From: Amphritea balenae | Lineage (GTDB): Bacteria; Pseudomonadota; Gammaproteobacteria; Pseudomonadales; Balneatricaceae | Length of the DNA: 64,000 nucleotides | NCBI RefSeq assembly: GCF_003858655.1 | Contig: NZ_RQXV01000001.1 | Coordinates: forward strand, 620,001-684,000 | Direction: 5' to 3' | Part shown: piece after piece, positions 9,780-17,982 of the stretch | Numbering within the stretch: the first letter of the stretch is position 1 | Layout: each line of letters starts with the position of its first letter | The notes under the pieces: model-generated | What the model saw: the letters and a program-made list of their open reading frames with translations, nothing else | What the model was told of the DNA's origin: nothing | The model's database searches: none | Position numbers and translations under genes: made by a program

Positions 9780-11704
9780 TAATGCATCTCCTCGATCAGC
9801 TGACCGGCTAGAATCTCAGCAATATCTTTCACTTCTGGACGCGGCTCAACCACACCTTCCAGCATCGCAGTACATTGCTGACAACCAACCGCTACCAGTT
9901 CAGCCCCGGTGGTGTTTACATCTTCCATCCGCATATCAGCGATACGACGCTCACCGGGAATATCGGTAATAGGGGCACCACCACCGCCACCACAGCAACG
10001 GGACCGGAAACCGGAGCGCTCCATTTCTGCTATCTCAACACCCAGTGAACGTAATAATTCACGTGGCGCTTCGTATTCACCGTTATAGCGACCCAGATAG
10101 CATGGATCATGATAAGTCACAGTGCCTGCGCTTAGGTTATCCAGCTTCAGTTTGCCCTGTTGAACCAGCTCATTCAGATAAGTCGTGTGATGTAGTACTT
10201 CAACATCCTTCAACCCATCGAAACCCAGGTCGTTATATTCATTTCGCAGACAGTGGTATGCATGAGGATCCGTGGTCACAATACGCTTAAACTTATACTT
10301 CGCCATGGTTTCCAGATTACGTTTCGCCAGGCTCTGAAAGGTCGCATCATCACCTAAACGACGAGCAACATCACCACAGTCCAGTTCTTCATCACCCAGT
10401 ACTGCGAAATCAACATCAGCAGCTTTTAACAGCTTCACGAATGAACGCAGGATACGCTGGCTGCGCATATCAAAAGCACCATCGGAGACCCAGAATAGAA
10501 CTTCAGTTTCTTTAACATCACTCAGCACATTCAGATTCTGATCCGCAGCCCAGTTAGTCCGGCTCGCTGGCGCATAACCGTTCGGGTTATCGGTAGCGAT
10601 AATGTTATCCAGTACCTCAGCCCCCTTATTCGGAGTACTGCCCTTTTCCATGGTCAGATAGCGGCGCATATCAACAACAGCGTCCACGTGCTCGATCATC
10701 ATCGGACACTCTTCGACACAGGCACGACAGGTAGTACATGACCACAGTGTTTCGGGATCAATCAGGCCTTCAGTGATAATCTGGTTCGGACCACCTTTGG
10801 CGTTACCTATCTCTTTGCCCGGATATGCACTACCGGCGAATTTGGCATCGCTACCGCCCGCCAGACCGACCACCATATCCTGAATCAGTTTTTTCGGGTT
10901 GAGCGGCTGACCCGCTGCAAATGCAGGGCACATCGCCTCACACTTACCGCACTGTACGCAGGCATCAAAGCCCAGCAACTGCGTCCATTTAAAGTCAGTC
11001 GGTTTAGCAACACCCAGTACACTGCCCTGGTCCGCAGCAACGCTCAGATCAACCGGCTTCAGCCCGGTAGAGCGACCACCACCGAAACGCTCCTGACGAC
11101 GATGGAAAGCAAGGTGGAGAGCGCCTGCAAACGCGTGCTTCATCGGCCCTCCCCAGGTCATACCGAAGAACAGTTCTCCCATACCCCAGATAATCAGAGC
11201 AGTCAGGAACAATGTCAGTAACACACCACCTGTACCTTCGGGCAGCACACCAGCGGCAGGCAGGGTTAAGACAAAGAAAGCACCGGCAAAAGACAACAGA
11301 CTCTTAGGCAACCGCATCCACGGGCCTTTAGAGATACGACTCGGAGGATCCAGTCGACGCTTAAATACGAACAACGCACCGACAAACATCAGCACCAGTG
11401 AAGCCATCAGCGCCCAGGCCAGGATCTGGCTATTGATACCCAGCATATGTACCAGGATGATCAATACCGCAGAGAGAACAAAACCACCACCGGTTGCGGC
11501 ATGGGTCTTGGACATATATTTATCGCGCTCAACGATATCGTGCAGATCATGCAGATAACGACCCGGCATCGCCATCAGACCAGCGATCAGATTGATCTGA
11601 TCAGCTTGCCCGGCACGCCATAGATTAACCCGGCGTACAGCACCAACGGCAGCCAGCACCAACGCGGTTGCAATCAGGACAGGATGTAACCATTCAAAAG
11701 ACAT
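9779..11704 (-). CDS. dgcB: Dimethylglycine demethylation protein DgcB (Fe-S membrane subunit)
   Basis: 641 residues. The N-terminal ~190 residues contain several hydrophobic segments (about 5-25, 75-115, 138-180), suggesting membrane anchoring. Two ferredoxin-type clusters follow: CVQCGKCEAMCP (Cys249, 252, 255, 259) and CTTCRACVEECP about 80 residues later. The C-terminal half has two CCG-type modules, seen as YHDPCYLGRYN and RCCGGGGGAP, as in heterodisulfide-reductase/GlcF-like proteins. In Pseudomonas this gene is needed with dgcA to convert dimethylglycine to sarcosine; the architecture suggests it relays electrons from DgcA toward ETF and quinone. ATG at 11704 follows GAGGAGAGAGT. The last codons are echoed in the chimeric frame that follows. 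Confidence 0.93.
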   Translation of the reverse strand: MSFEWLHPVLIATALVLAAVGAVRRVNLWRAGQADQINLIAGLMAMPGRYLHDLHDIVERDKYMSKTHAATGGGFVLSAVLIILVHMLGINSQILAWALMASLVLMFVGALFVFKRRLDPPSRISKGPWMRLPKSLLSFAGAFFVLTLPAAGVLPEGTGGVLLTLFLTALIIWGMGELFFGMTWGGPMKHAFAGALHLAFHRRQERFGGGRSTGLKPVDLSVAADQGSVLGVAKPTDFKWTQLLGFDACVQCGKCEAMCPAFAAGQPLNPKKLIQDMVVGLAGGSDAKFAGSAYPGKEIGNAKGGPNQIITEGLIDPETLWSCTTCRACVEECPMMIEHVDAVVDMRRYLTMEKGSTPNKGAEVLDNIIATDNPNGYAPASRTNWAADQNLNVLSDVKETEVLFWVSDGAFDMRSQRILRSFVKLLKAADVDFAVLGDEELDCGDVARRLGDDATFQSLAKRNLETMAKYKFKRIVTTDPHAYHCLRNEYNDLGFDGLKDVEVLHHTTYLNELVQQGKLKLDNLSAGTVTYHDPCYLGRYNGEYEAPRELLRSLGVEIAEMERSGFRSRCCGGGGGAPITDIPGERRIADMRMEDVNTTGAELVAVGCQQCTAMLEGVVEPRPEVKDIAEILAGQLIEEMH

Positions 11705-11800
11705 ACTCTCTCCTCTTTTAGCAGGAGTACGGACAGTTATACCTGCCCTGTTATTCTTAATGCCCTGTCTTACAACAGGCGCAAATAGTTATTGCCATGA

Positions 11801-11913
11801 GCGTAATGAGCGCAGAAAGAGCAAGGCAAAAATCAACGGATGAGCGGAGCATAGCAGCGCTATGTGAGCACCAGCCGTTGATTTTTAACACCGCTATTTC
11901 AAGCGCAATAGCT
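11801..11913 (+). repeat. Covarying hairpin element, copy A
   Basis: About 113 bases, ending 10 bases from the dgcA stop. Order: a GCGTAATGAGCGC-like left end, CAAGGC, arm AAAAATCAACGG (11828-11839), GAGCGGAGC, central stem CATAGC-AGC-GCTATG (11850-11864), GTGAGCAC, arm CCGTTGATTTTT (11875-11886), AACACC, right end AAGCGCAATAGC. The outer arms are a perfect 12-bp match. Same plan as four other copies in the window, but arm sequences differ. Confidence 0.85.
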
Positions 11914-11922
11914 CAGACAGAA

Positions 11923-13986
11923 TTACAAATCCTTACACAATCTAAGAGCGTCATAGATTGCAGCATGAGTATTCCGCTGCGACACACAATCACCCAGACG
12001 CCACAGAATCATGCCGTCTCCTGACTCAGAGAGTACCGGCTGAGCAGCAGACTCAAACAATGCTTCGTTGTCGATCTGGCCCTTATTGCGAGACTCTGAC
12101 TTCAGCTCGTAATACAGCTCTTCGTTAGGACGGATACCGTTCTCGATCACAATCTGATCCACTACCCGCTCTTCGCGCTGGCCGGTGTATTCGTTCTCAA
12201 GTACCGCCACCAGGCTTTCGCCTTCACGGTAGACTTTCTCCAGAATCATGTCAGAGGTCATGATCACCTCTTTCTCATACAGGTTGCGGTAGTAAGTCGG
12301 GAAGGTAGTACCACCGATGCCTACACCAGGCTTGATATCGTCGGTTACCAGCTCAACCATCGAACCTTTGGATGCCAGGTAATCAGCTGCTGACATACCG
12401 GAGAACTCACAGATAGTGTCGTAGATCAGAACATTCTTACCCGGCTCAACTTTACCGTTCAGAATATCCCAGGTGGATACGCTCAGACCTTCTTCAGCAC
12501 CCCATTCAGGGTTCTGATCAACAAACGGACGACCACCGGTTGCCAGAATACAAACATCCGGTTTCAGATCGCGAATAACATCGGCATTGGCATCAGTACC
12601 CAGTCGCAGATCAACACCCAGACGTTCAATTTCCATCGCCAGCCAACGGGTGATACCCGCCATCTGGTCACGTTGCGGTGCTTTTGCAGCAATAGTGATC
12701 TGACCACCCAGCTCTTCTGCTTTTTCAAGCAGCGTTACATCGTGACCACGCTCGGCAGCAACACGCGCCGCCTCCATACCACCAGGGCCACCACCAACAA
12801 TCACGACCTTACGTTTAACGCCGGTGGTTTTTTCAATAATATGCGGCATCCCTTTATGCTCGCGGGAGGTCGCTGCGTTCTGGATACACAAAACATCCAG
12901 ACCCATGTACTGACGGTCGATACAATAGTTAGCACCAACACACTGACGGATCTGATCAACCTGATCCATCTTGATCTTAGCGATCAGATGCGGATCGGCA
13001 ATATGCGCACGGGTCATACCAACAAAGTCGACATAACCGGCTTCAACAATACGCTTAGCCTGGTTCGGATCTTTGATGTTCTGTGCATGGATTACAGGTA
13101 CATCAACCACTTCCTTAATACCCGCAGCAAGATGCAGGAACGGCTCTGGCGGGTAACTCATGTTAGGAATAACGTTCGCCAGGGTGTTGTGCGTATCACA
13201 GCCGGAACCCACCACGCCGAAGAAATCCAGCAGACCGGTATCGTTGTAGTACTTGGCAATCTGTTTCAGGTCGTCATGGCTCAAACCGTCCGGATGGAAC
13301 TCATCGCCACACATACGGATACCCACAACGAAGTCACGACCGACTTCAGCACGTACCGCTTTCAGTACTTCCAGACCGAAGCGCATACGGTTTTCCAAAC
13401 TACCGCCCCACTGGTCAGTACGTTTGTTAACCCGTGGCGACCAGAACTGGTCGATCATGTGCTGGTGTACTGCAGACAGTTCAACACCGTCCAGACCACC
13501 TTCTTTAGCGCGGCGGGCCGCTTGTGCGAAATCGCCGATTACACGCCAGATCTCTTCTTCTTCAATGGTTTTACAAGTAGCGCGGTGAACCGGCTCACGG
13601 ATACCTGATGGAGACATCAGGTTAGGCCATTCACCACCATCCCAGCGGGAGCGACGCCCCATGTGGGTAATCTGAATCATGATCTTGCCGCCGTGCTTGT
13701 GTACAGCATCGGCAAGATTCTGGAAATGCGGGATAATACGATCAGTCGACAGGTTGACGGAGCTCCACCAGCTCTGCGGGCTATCGATAGACACCACACT
13801 GGAACCACCACAGATAGACAGACCACAACCACCTTTGGCCTTCTCTTCGTAATACTTCACGTAACGGTCAGTTGTCATACCACCATCGGTTGCATAAACC
13901 TCGGCGTGAGCGGTACTGACGATACGGTTACGGATAGTCAGATTGTTAATCTTTAATGGTTCAAACAGAACGTCAAACTGGGACAT
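11923..13986 (-). CDS. dgcA: Dimethylglycine demethylase DgcA (OYE-type FMN/FAD oxidoreductase)
   Basis: 687 residues, built like trimethylamine dehydrogenase and 2,4-dienoyl-CoA reductase: an old-yellow-enzyme TIM barrel (about 1-340, with ITHMGRRS and GGSLENRMRFGLEVL), an Fe-S linker, then a dinucleotide-binding half with GGGPGGMEAARVAAERGHDVTLLEK (near 390-415). In Pseudomonas this gene is required to convert dimethylglycine to sarcosine, releasing formaldehyde. The Fe-S motif here is CVGANYC...C; trimethylamine dehydrogenase has CxxCxxC, so the second Cys is Ala. This seems a feature of the N-methyl demethylase branch rather than damage. First of the pair with dgcB; repeats flank the gene on both sides. 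Confidence 0.95.
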   Translation of the reverse strand: MSQFDVLFEPLKINNLTIRNRIVSTAHAEVYATDGGMTTDRYVKYYEEKAKGGCGLSICGGSSVVSIDSPQSWWSSVNLSTDRIIPHFQNLADAVHKHGGKIMIQITHMGRRSRWDGGEWPNLMSPSGIREPVHRATCKTIEEEEIWRVIGDFAQAARRAKEGGLDGVELSAVHQHMIDQFWSPRVNKRTDQWGGSLENRMRFGLEVLKAVRAEVGRDFVVGIRMCGDEFHPDGLSHDDLKQIAKYYNDTGLLDFFGVVGSGCDTHNTLANVIPNMSYPPEPFLHLAAGIKEVVDVPVIHAQNIKDPNQAKRIVEAGYVDFVGMTRAHIADPHLIAKIKMDQVDQIRQCVGANYCIDRQYMGLDVLCIQNAATSREHKGMPHIIEKTTGVKRKVVIVGGGPGGMEAARVAAERGHDVTLLEKAEELGGQITIAAKAPQRDQMAGITRWLAMEIERLGVDLRLGTDANADVIRDLKPDVCILATGGRPFVDQNPEWGAEEGLSVSTWDILNGKVEPGKNVLIYDTICEFSGMSAADYLASKGSMVELVTDDIKPGVGIGGTTFPTYYRNLYEKEVIMTSDMILEKVYREGESLVAVLENEYTGQREERVVDQIVIENGIRPNEELYYELKSESRNKGQIDNEALFESAAQPVLSESGDGMILWRLGDCVSQRNTHAAIYDALRLCKDL

Positions 13987-14025
13987 AATAGTACCCCTGT
14001 CTCTTTAATATCTGGTCGCTGCGGT

Positions 14026-14144
14026 TTCAAGCTACTGCGCTCGTTCTGACTGCGTTGTAAATCAATGTGAAATGCTCACTTAGCGCACTAAGCTCCGCTT
14101 CCCCCTTGATTTACGCCTTGTCAGTTCTTCGCTCGTAACGCTTT
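14026..14144 (-). repeat. Covarying hairpin element, copy B1 (inverted)
   Basis: Reverse-oriented copy, 40 bases upstream of the dgcA start. Outer arms GTAAATCAA (14057-14065) and TTGATTTAC (14106-14114) pair perfectly; the centre is CTTAG-CGCA-CTAAG. Ends read GCTACTGCGC and CGCTCGTAACGC, the complement of the family ends. It faces copy B2 head to head with about 90 bases between. Confidence 0.85.
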
Positions 14145-14236
14145 AAATCCTCAGCTAGTGCCAGTTTTATTTATTATTCAAAAAAGCCCTTAGGCTTAAA
14201 CTCTTGTCTTTTTTCAAAACTAAAAGATGAATGAAA

Positions 14237-14350
14237 ACGTTACGAGCGCAGGCTAGAGTAGGCAAAAGTCAGCGAAATAGCGGAGCTTACAGCTGTAAGT
14301 GAGCATATTAAGCTGGCTTTTAACGCCCTATAGCCAAGCGCAGTAGTTTT
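14237..14350 (+). repeat. Covarying hairpin element, copy B2
   Basis: Left end CGTTACGAGCGC, arms AAAAGTCAGC (14264-14273) and GCTGGCTTTT (14312-14321) with one G-T pair, central perfect palindrome CTTACAGCTGTAAG (14286-14299), right end AAGCGCAGTAG. Ends 10 bases from the stop codon of the DUF5943 gene. Confidence 0.85.
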
Positions 14351-14360
14351 CAACAGCCTT

Positions 14361-14891
14361 TTAAAGCGGGGTTACTTCGAAATAGCCCACGTCGTGTCCA
14401 TCTTCCGCTGCACACTGGGTCTGTTCCGCCTTAGTGCGAACTTCATAGCCCAGACTTTCAGCGATCTGATCCATAGCGCCGGCAAACCAGCCGGTGAACA
14501 TGTAATCAACTTTACGATTAACTTTGCCGTACTGATAAACGAAGGCAGAATTTTCCAGGCGTACTTTGGCGGTACCCGCTTCCAGATCCAGCTCTTCAGT
14601 GACAAAGAAACCCCAGCCACGCTGTGACAGACGCTTCATGTAGTGGTGCCATACTTCAGCACCGGAGAAACCGTGCTCAGCTGCTTCTTTTTCACACCAG
14701 TAATGAGCAGACTTATAACCCGCCTTGTACAGAATATCGGCATAACGATCAGCACCGATCTCTTCTTCAATACCCATGTGGTTGTTAACAAAGAAGTGAC
14801 GCGGCACATACAGCATTGGCAGTGCATCCGTGGTCCATACTCCGGTTTCATCATTTACTTCGATTGGCATTTCTGGCGCATGTACACCCAT
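14361..14891 (-). CDS. DUF5943 protein of the dimethylglycine operon
   Basis: 176 residues, cytoplasmic, no membrane segment. Corresponds in position and sequence type to the gene next to dgcA in Pseudomonas (DUF5943, related to 4-vinyl-reductase/V4R folds). Visible features are a Trp/His/Tyr-rich core (SAHYWCEKEAAEHGFSGAEVWHHYM), a block GWGFFVTEELDLEAGTAKVRLENSAFV and a conserved-looking YMFTGWFAGAMDQI. Its biochemical role is not known; V4R relatives bind small hydrophobic ligands or serve as assembly factors, so a chaperone or cofactor role for DgcA is a guess from context. ATG at 14891 follows GAGGTAAAGAATC. Flanked on both sides by hairpin elements. Confidence 0.85.
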   Translation of the reverse strand: MGVHAPEMPIEVNDETGVWTTDALPMLYVPRHFFVNNHMGIEEEIGADRYADILYKAGYKSAHYWCEKEAAEHGFSGAEVWHHYMKRLSQRGWGFFVTEELDLEAGTAKVRLENSAFVYQYGKVNRKVDYMFTGWFAGAMDQIAESLGYEVRTKAEQTQCAAEDGHDVGYFEVTPL

Positions 14892-14955
14892 GATTCTTTA
14901 CCTCAAAATCTTTTTATTTTTACTAACAACTACTATTCAAATATCTACTTTTTAA

Positions 14956-15070
14956 AGCGTAACGAGCGCCGATGAGACAAGGCATCTGGACGGTGAGCGA
15001 GCGGAGCTTAGTACACTAAGTGAGCATCGCGAACCGGCCTGATAACGCCGTATCATCAAGCGCAGTAGCT
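14956..15070 (+). repeat. Covarying hairpin element, copy C
   Basis: Left end GCGTAACGAGCGCC, outer arms ATCTGGACGGT and ACCGGCCTGAT pairing at 9 of 11 positions, centre CTTAGT-AC-ACTAAG, then GTGAGCA, AACGCCGTAT, and right end AAGCGCAGTAGCT. The dipeptidase stop codon (15071-15073) begins at the next base. Confidence 0.85.
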
Positions 15071-16048
15071 TTACGAGCCCCAGACGTCGCGAAGAAGGTC
15101 GACCCAGTTATCACCCATAATCTTGCGCACCTGGCTCTCAGAGAAACCATCGCGCAGCAATGCTTCAGTCAGGTTCGGGAACTCACCGACGGTACGGATA
15201 CCTTTAGGGTTGATGATCTCGCCAAAGCGGGTCAGACGACGGGCGTAGCCCTTATCGTGGGTCAGGTATTCGAAGAAGTCGTGACCGTGGCCCTGAGTGA
15301 AGTCGGTACCGATACCGATCGCATCTTCACCAACGATGTTGTAGACATAACGGATCGCTTCAACGTAATCATCGACTGTCGCATTCACACCGGCCTTCAG
15401 GAATGGCGTAAACATAGTGACACCAACGAAGCCGCCGTTATCAGCGATATATTTAAGCTCTTCATCAGAACGATTACGGGGATGTTCTTTCAGGCCGGAA
15501 GGCAGACAGTGTGAGTAAGCAACCCGCTGCTTTGATTCGTCGATCACTTCTTTGGCCGTATTTGGCCCAACGTGAGACAGGTCACACAGCAGGCCATGCT
15601 TGTTCATTTCGGCAACAATTTCACGACCGTAGCCGGACAGACCGCCGTCGCGCTCATAGCAACCGGTACCAACCAGGTTCTGGGTGTTGTAGCACATCTG
15701 AACAATGCCTACGCCCAGATCTTTAAATACTTTTACGTAGCCGATCTGATCTTCAAAAGCGTTAGCATTCTGGAAGCCCATCATCACACCGGTCTTACCT
15801 TCACGCTTAGCACGGTGGATATCTTCAGTGGTACGAACCTTCAACAACAGATCGCTGCTCGCTTCGATCAGCTCATTCATCTCTACGATGTTGCGGATAG
15901 TACCTTCAAAATTTTCCCAGAAAGCAACGGTACAGTTGGCTGCGGTCAGACCACCCTTAGCCATATCTTCAAACAGGGCGCGCTCCCACTTGGCGCAGAT
16001 CAGACCATCGATAACGATGGCGTCTTTGTGCAGTTCAGCTGCGTTCAT
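15071..16048 (-). CDS. M19 (renal dipeptidase-like) protein of the dimethylglycine operon
   Basis: 325 residues, TIM-barrel amidohydrolase-type dipeptidase fold. Matches the dipeptidase gene that heads the DUF5943-dgcA-dgcB cluster in Pseudomonas. Seen: VIDGLICAKWERALFEDMAKGGLTAANCTV at the N-terminus, CDLSHVG (metal-ligand His) and GIGTDFTQGHG. In classical members the first segment is DGHND, whose His and Asp bind zinc; here it is DGLICAKW, so those two ligands are missing and true dipeptidase activity is doubtful. Its role in betaine breakdown is not established. ATG at 16048 follows AAGGATAACAATA. Probably the first gene of the leftward operon that runs to etfB. Confidence 0.9.
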   Translation of the reverse strand: MNAAELHKDAIVIDGLICAKWERALFEDMAKGGLTAANCTVAFWENFEGTIRNIVEMNELIEASSDLLLKVRTTEDIHRAKREGKTGVMMGFQNANAFEDQIGYVKVFKDLGVGIVQMCYNTQNLVGTGCYERDGGLSGYGREIVAEMNKHGLLCDLSHVGPNTAKEVIDESKQRVAYSHCLPSGLKEHPRNRSDEELKYIADNGGFVGVTMFTPFLKAGVNATVDDYVEAIRYVYNIVGEDAIGIGTDFTQGHGHDFFEYLTHDKGYARRLTRFGEIINPKGIRTVGEFPNLTEALLRDGFSESQVRKIMGDNWVDLLRDVWGS

Positions 16049-16377
16049 TATTGTTATCCTTTTTCATTTACTCTTTTCACTGCCAGGCGATAAACCCGGC
16101 GTACAGAAAAGTCCGTGTGAGACTTTCCCAGCGTTCGGATCAGTGTAAATTTTCAACAAAAAGGATAAGGGGCTGGAAACGACCACCCCAATACCAAAAG
16201 CGACGAAAGGAGTTCGTAAGGCATTTTATTGAAGGGTATTAGCTGAGTTCAGCTTGGTTTGGAGCGGGTTAAGTGACCTGATAAAAGTTGCTCACTAGTC
16301 ACCAGAAAAGCTACGCGCGTTAATACTGACAGTGGATAAAACGGCACTAATGACACCGATAGTCAGAACGACTCTAT
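16049..16377 (-). promoter_or_regulatory. Probable promoter region of the dimethylglycine operon
   Basis: About 330 bases upstream of the dipeptidase gene, with no gene inside. GbdR-dependent activation is expected here from the Pseudomonas pathway. On the minus strand two GTCG half-sites lie about 18 bases apart in TCGTCGCTTTT...GGGTGGTCGTTT (about 16175-16206), similar to GTCGC half-sites upstream of glyA. Exact promoter elements cannot be fixed by eye. Confidence 0.4.
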
Positions 16378-16692
16378 TCAGACATTCTCATCGCCGGCCT
16401 CCGGGGCTCCTTTTGGCCAGGGCGCAAATGGATAGGGGTGGCTTTCACTATTAAAGGTCAGAAATGACAAGATTTGATAGATATAGGTACTCAGACTCTG
16501 GCCAAATGTCAGTAACCGTCCGTTAGGGCTCTTGAACACCAGCAATGCAATAAACTGAAATACTATCACCACGACCAACACCACTTCGGCCACGCTATAA
16601 AGCACACCAAATAGCAGCATATACAGCGCCCGCCACCAGATACTTTGTTTTTCAGGACTGCTTATTACAGCGGTTTCATCACTGTTATCCAT
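16378..16692 (-). CDS. DUF4389 membrane protein
   Basis: 104 residues from the ATG at 16692, preceded by GGAG at six bases; an ATG four codons upstream lacks a good site. Features of the DUF4389 family: WWRALYMLLFGVLYSVAEVVLVVVIVFQFIALLVF (one long or two short membrane helices), FGQSLSTYIYQILSFLTFNSE, and a proline-rich end HPYPFAPWPKG. Inner-membrane location is likely. Function unknown; the family is common in gammaproteobacteria as a single gene. No operon partner here. Confidence 0.88.
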   Translation of the reverse strand: MDNSDETAVISSPEKQSIWWRALYMLLFGVLYSVAEVVLVVVIVFQFIALLVFKSPNGRLLTFGQSLSTYIYQILSFLTFNSESHPYPFAPWPKGAPEAGDENV

Positions 16693-17031
16693 TTCATTCT
16701 CCATTCAGGGTAAGGCCTGTTGCTTGAATACTAGGACAGCCCGGAAAAAAAGGAATTATTTCGTACAAATATCAACTACGAAAAAATACCATGAACGATA
16801 TTTTTTCAGAGATTCTCTTTAAACGACAGGGGCTTCCTCTACAGTGAGCCGCACCTTATACAGATACCCACTTTCATTATGTGGATATCGTTACTAACCT
16901 TTTCAATAGTGCTGATCGCATTACTCCCTGAACGTGAACGGTAGTTTATTTCGTTGTAGTCACCCCGGGCCAACCAAGTGATACGGTGAGCGAAAGCAAT
17001 AAACCTGGTGCCTCTGGTAAGGGCTGGAGTT
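16693..17031. other. Intergenic stretch, nothing recognised
   Basis: About 340 bases between the divergent DUF4389 gene and the cargo lipoprotein gene. It should contain promoters for both. No repeat, terminator or conserved operator was recognised. Confidence 0.4.
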
Positions 17032-17982
17032 ATGAAATATAAGAATTTCAGTGCGATTTTAATCTCTATTAGCAGTAGCCTGGCACTGGTTGCCTGTGGT
17101 GGTAGCGGTGCTGGATTTGCCAAACCCACACTACCCTTCTCCTCATTTCCTGCTATCAAAGCGGACCAGACAATAGTTGCTGAAGGAATTTCTCAAGCAG
17201 CAACGGTAACGCTTGATACAGACACAGATCTGGTTATCGATGTATCTCCGGCAATATTAGATTCTGATACTACAGAGGTGACTCTGGGTTTCGACTCGGT
17301 AAAGGATCTAAATACATTAACTGTCGAATCAGCTAGTGCTAACCTGTCCTGGACTGAAAGCAGTGGCGATACATTTTTAAATAGCGGTGTTGGTTTATTT
17401 ATTTCGAGCGACGCTTTCTTTATATCTAACCCGGACAGCTCACAAACCTTCGTGCTTGCGGATCCGGCAGACCCATCGCTTAACTGGAATTACCAAACCT
17501 TTGGTGTCTGGCAGGATACCTCTGTTTCAGGTACAACTATTACGAACCATAGGGGTGTTGCCTCTTTAGGAAGAGTCTCACCTGTATCTGGCATTCCAAC
17601 AAGCGGTAGCGCAACCTATACAGGATTAGCCTCTGGCTTTTTCTCAGATATAAATGGTAATCCACACCTATTTGATTCTACCCTGTCAGCTCAAGCAAGT
17701 TTCTCTGCAAGAAGCATAAGCTTTACTACCTCTGCTACCACTACAATCAACGAAAACACTCTTAATATTACTTCAGAGCCCGGTCTGAATCTTAGCGGTA
17801 ATCTGTTTTATAACTCAGGTAGCAATCAATTTTCCGGTTCCCTAAGTACAGCAAACGGTTACCTTGATGGTACAGCTACAGGTCGATTCTATGGTTCTAA
17901 TGCTGAAGAGATAGGCGGAACGTTTGATCTTAGAGGTAGTGCCTCAGAAAGCATGTTAGGTGGCTTTGGTGCCAAACGTTAA
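17032..17982 (+). CDS. Surface lipoprotein with TbpB-like barrel, probable Slam cargo
   Basis: 316 residues from the ATG at 17032 (GTG at 17008 would extend the signal peptide unnaturally). Lipoprotein signal MKYKNFSAILISISSSLALVAC with lipobox LVAC, then Gly/Ser-rich linker. The C-terminal ~130 residues have the features of transferrin-binding-protein-B-like beta-barrels: alternating short strands, GNLFYNSGSNQFSGSL, GYLDGTATGRFYGSNAEEIGGTFDLRG, and the typical end GGFGAKR. In the next gene's family (Slam) such lipoproteins are the cargo moved to the cell surface or released. Ligand unknown; characterised relatives bind haem, iron carriers or other metals. The stop overlaps the start region of the Slam gene. 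Confidence 0.8.
   Translation: MKYKNFSAILISISSSLALVACGGSGAGFAKPTLPFSSFPAIKADQTIVAEGISQAATVTLDTDTDLVIDVSPAILDSDTTEVTLGFDSVKDLNTLTVESASANLSWTESSGDTFLNSGVGLFISSDAFFISNPDSSQTFVLADPADPSLNWNYQTFGVWQDTSVSGTTITNHRGVASLGRVSPVSGIPTSGSATYTGLASGFFSDINGNPHLFDSTLSAQASFSARSISFTTSATTTINENTLNITSEPGLNLSGNLFYNSGSNQFSGSLSTANGYLDGTATGRFYGSNAEEIGGTFDLRGSASESMLGGFGAKR

Noticed and set aside
12673-13608. Long open frame (311 codons) antisense to dgcA
   Set aside because: Lies wholly inside dgcA in the opposite strand; its amino-acid string has no recognisable domain and dgcA itself is full length with clear motifs.
11801-15070. Integron attC sites or ERIC sequences
   Set aside because: The hairpin elements have variable paired arms like attC, but lack the RYYYAAC/GTTRRRY ends and there is no integrase; sequence does not match ERIC.
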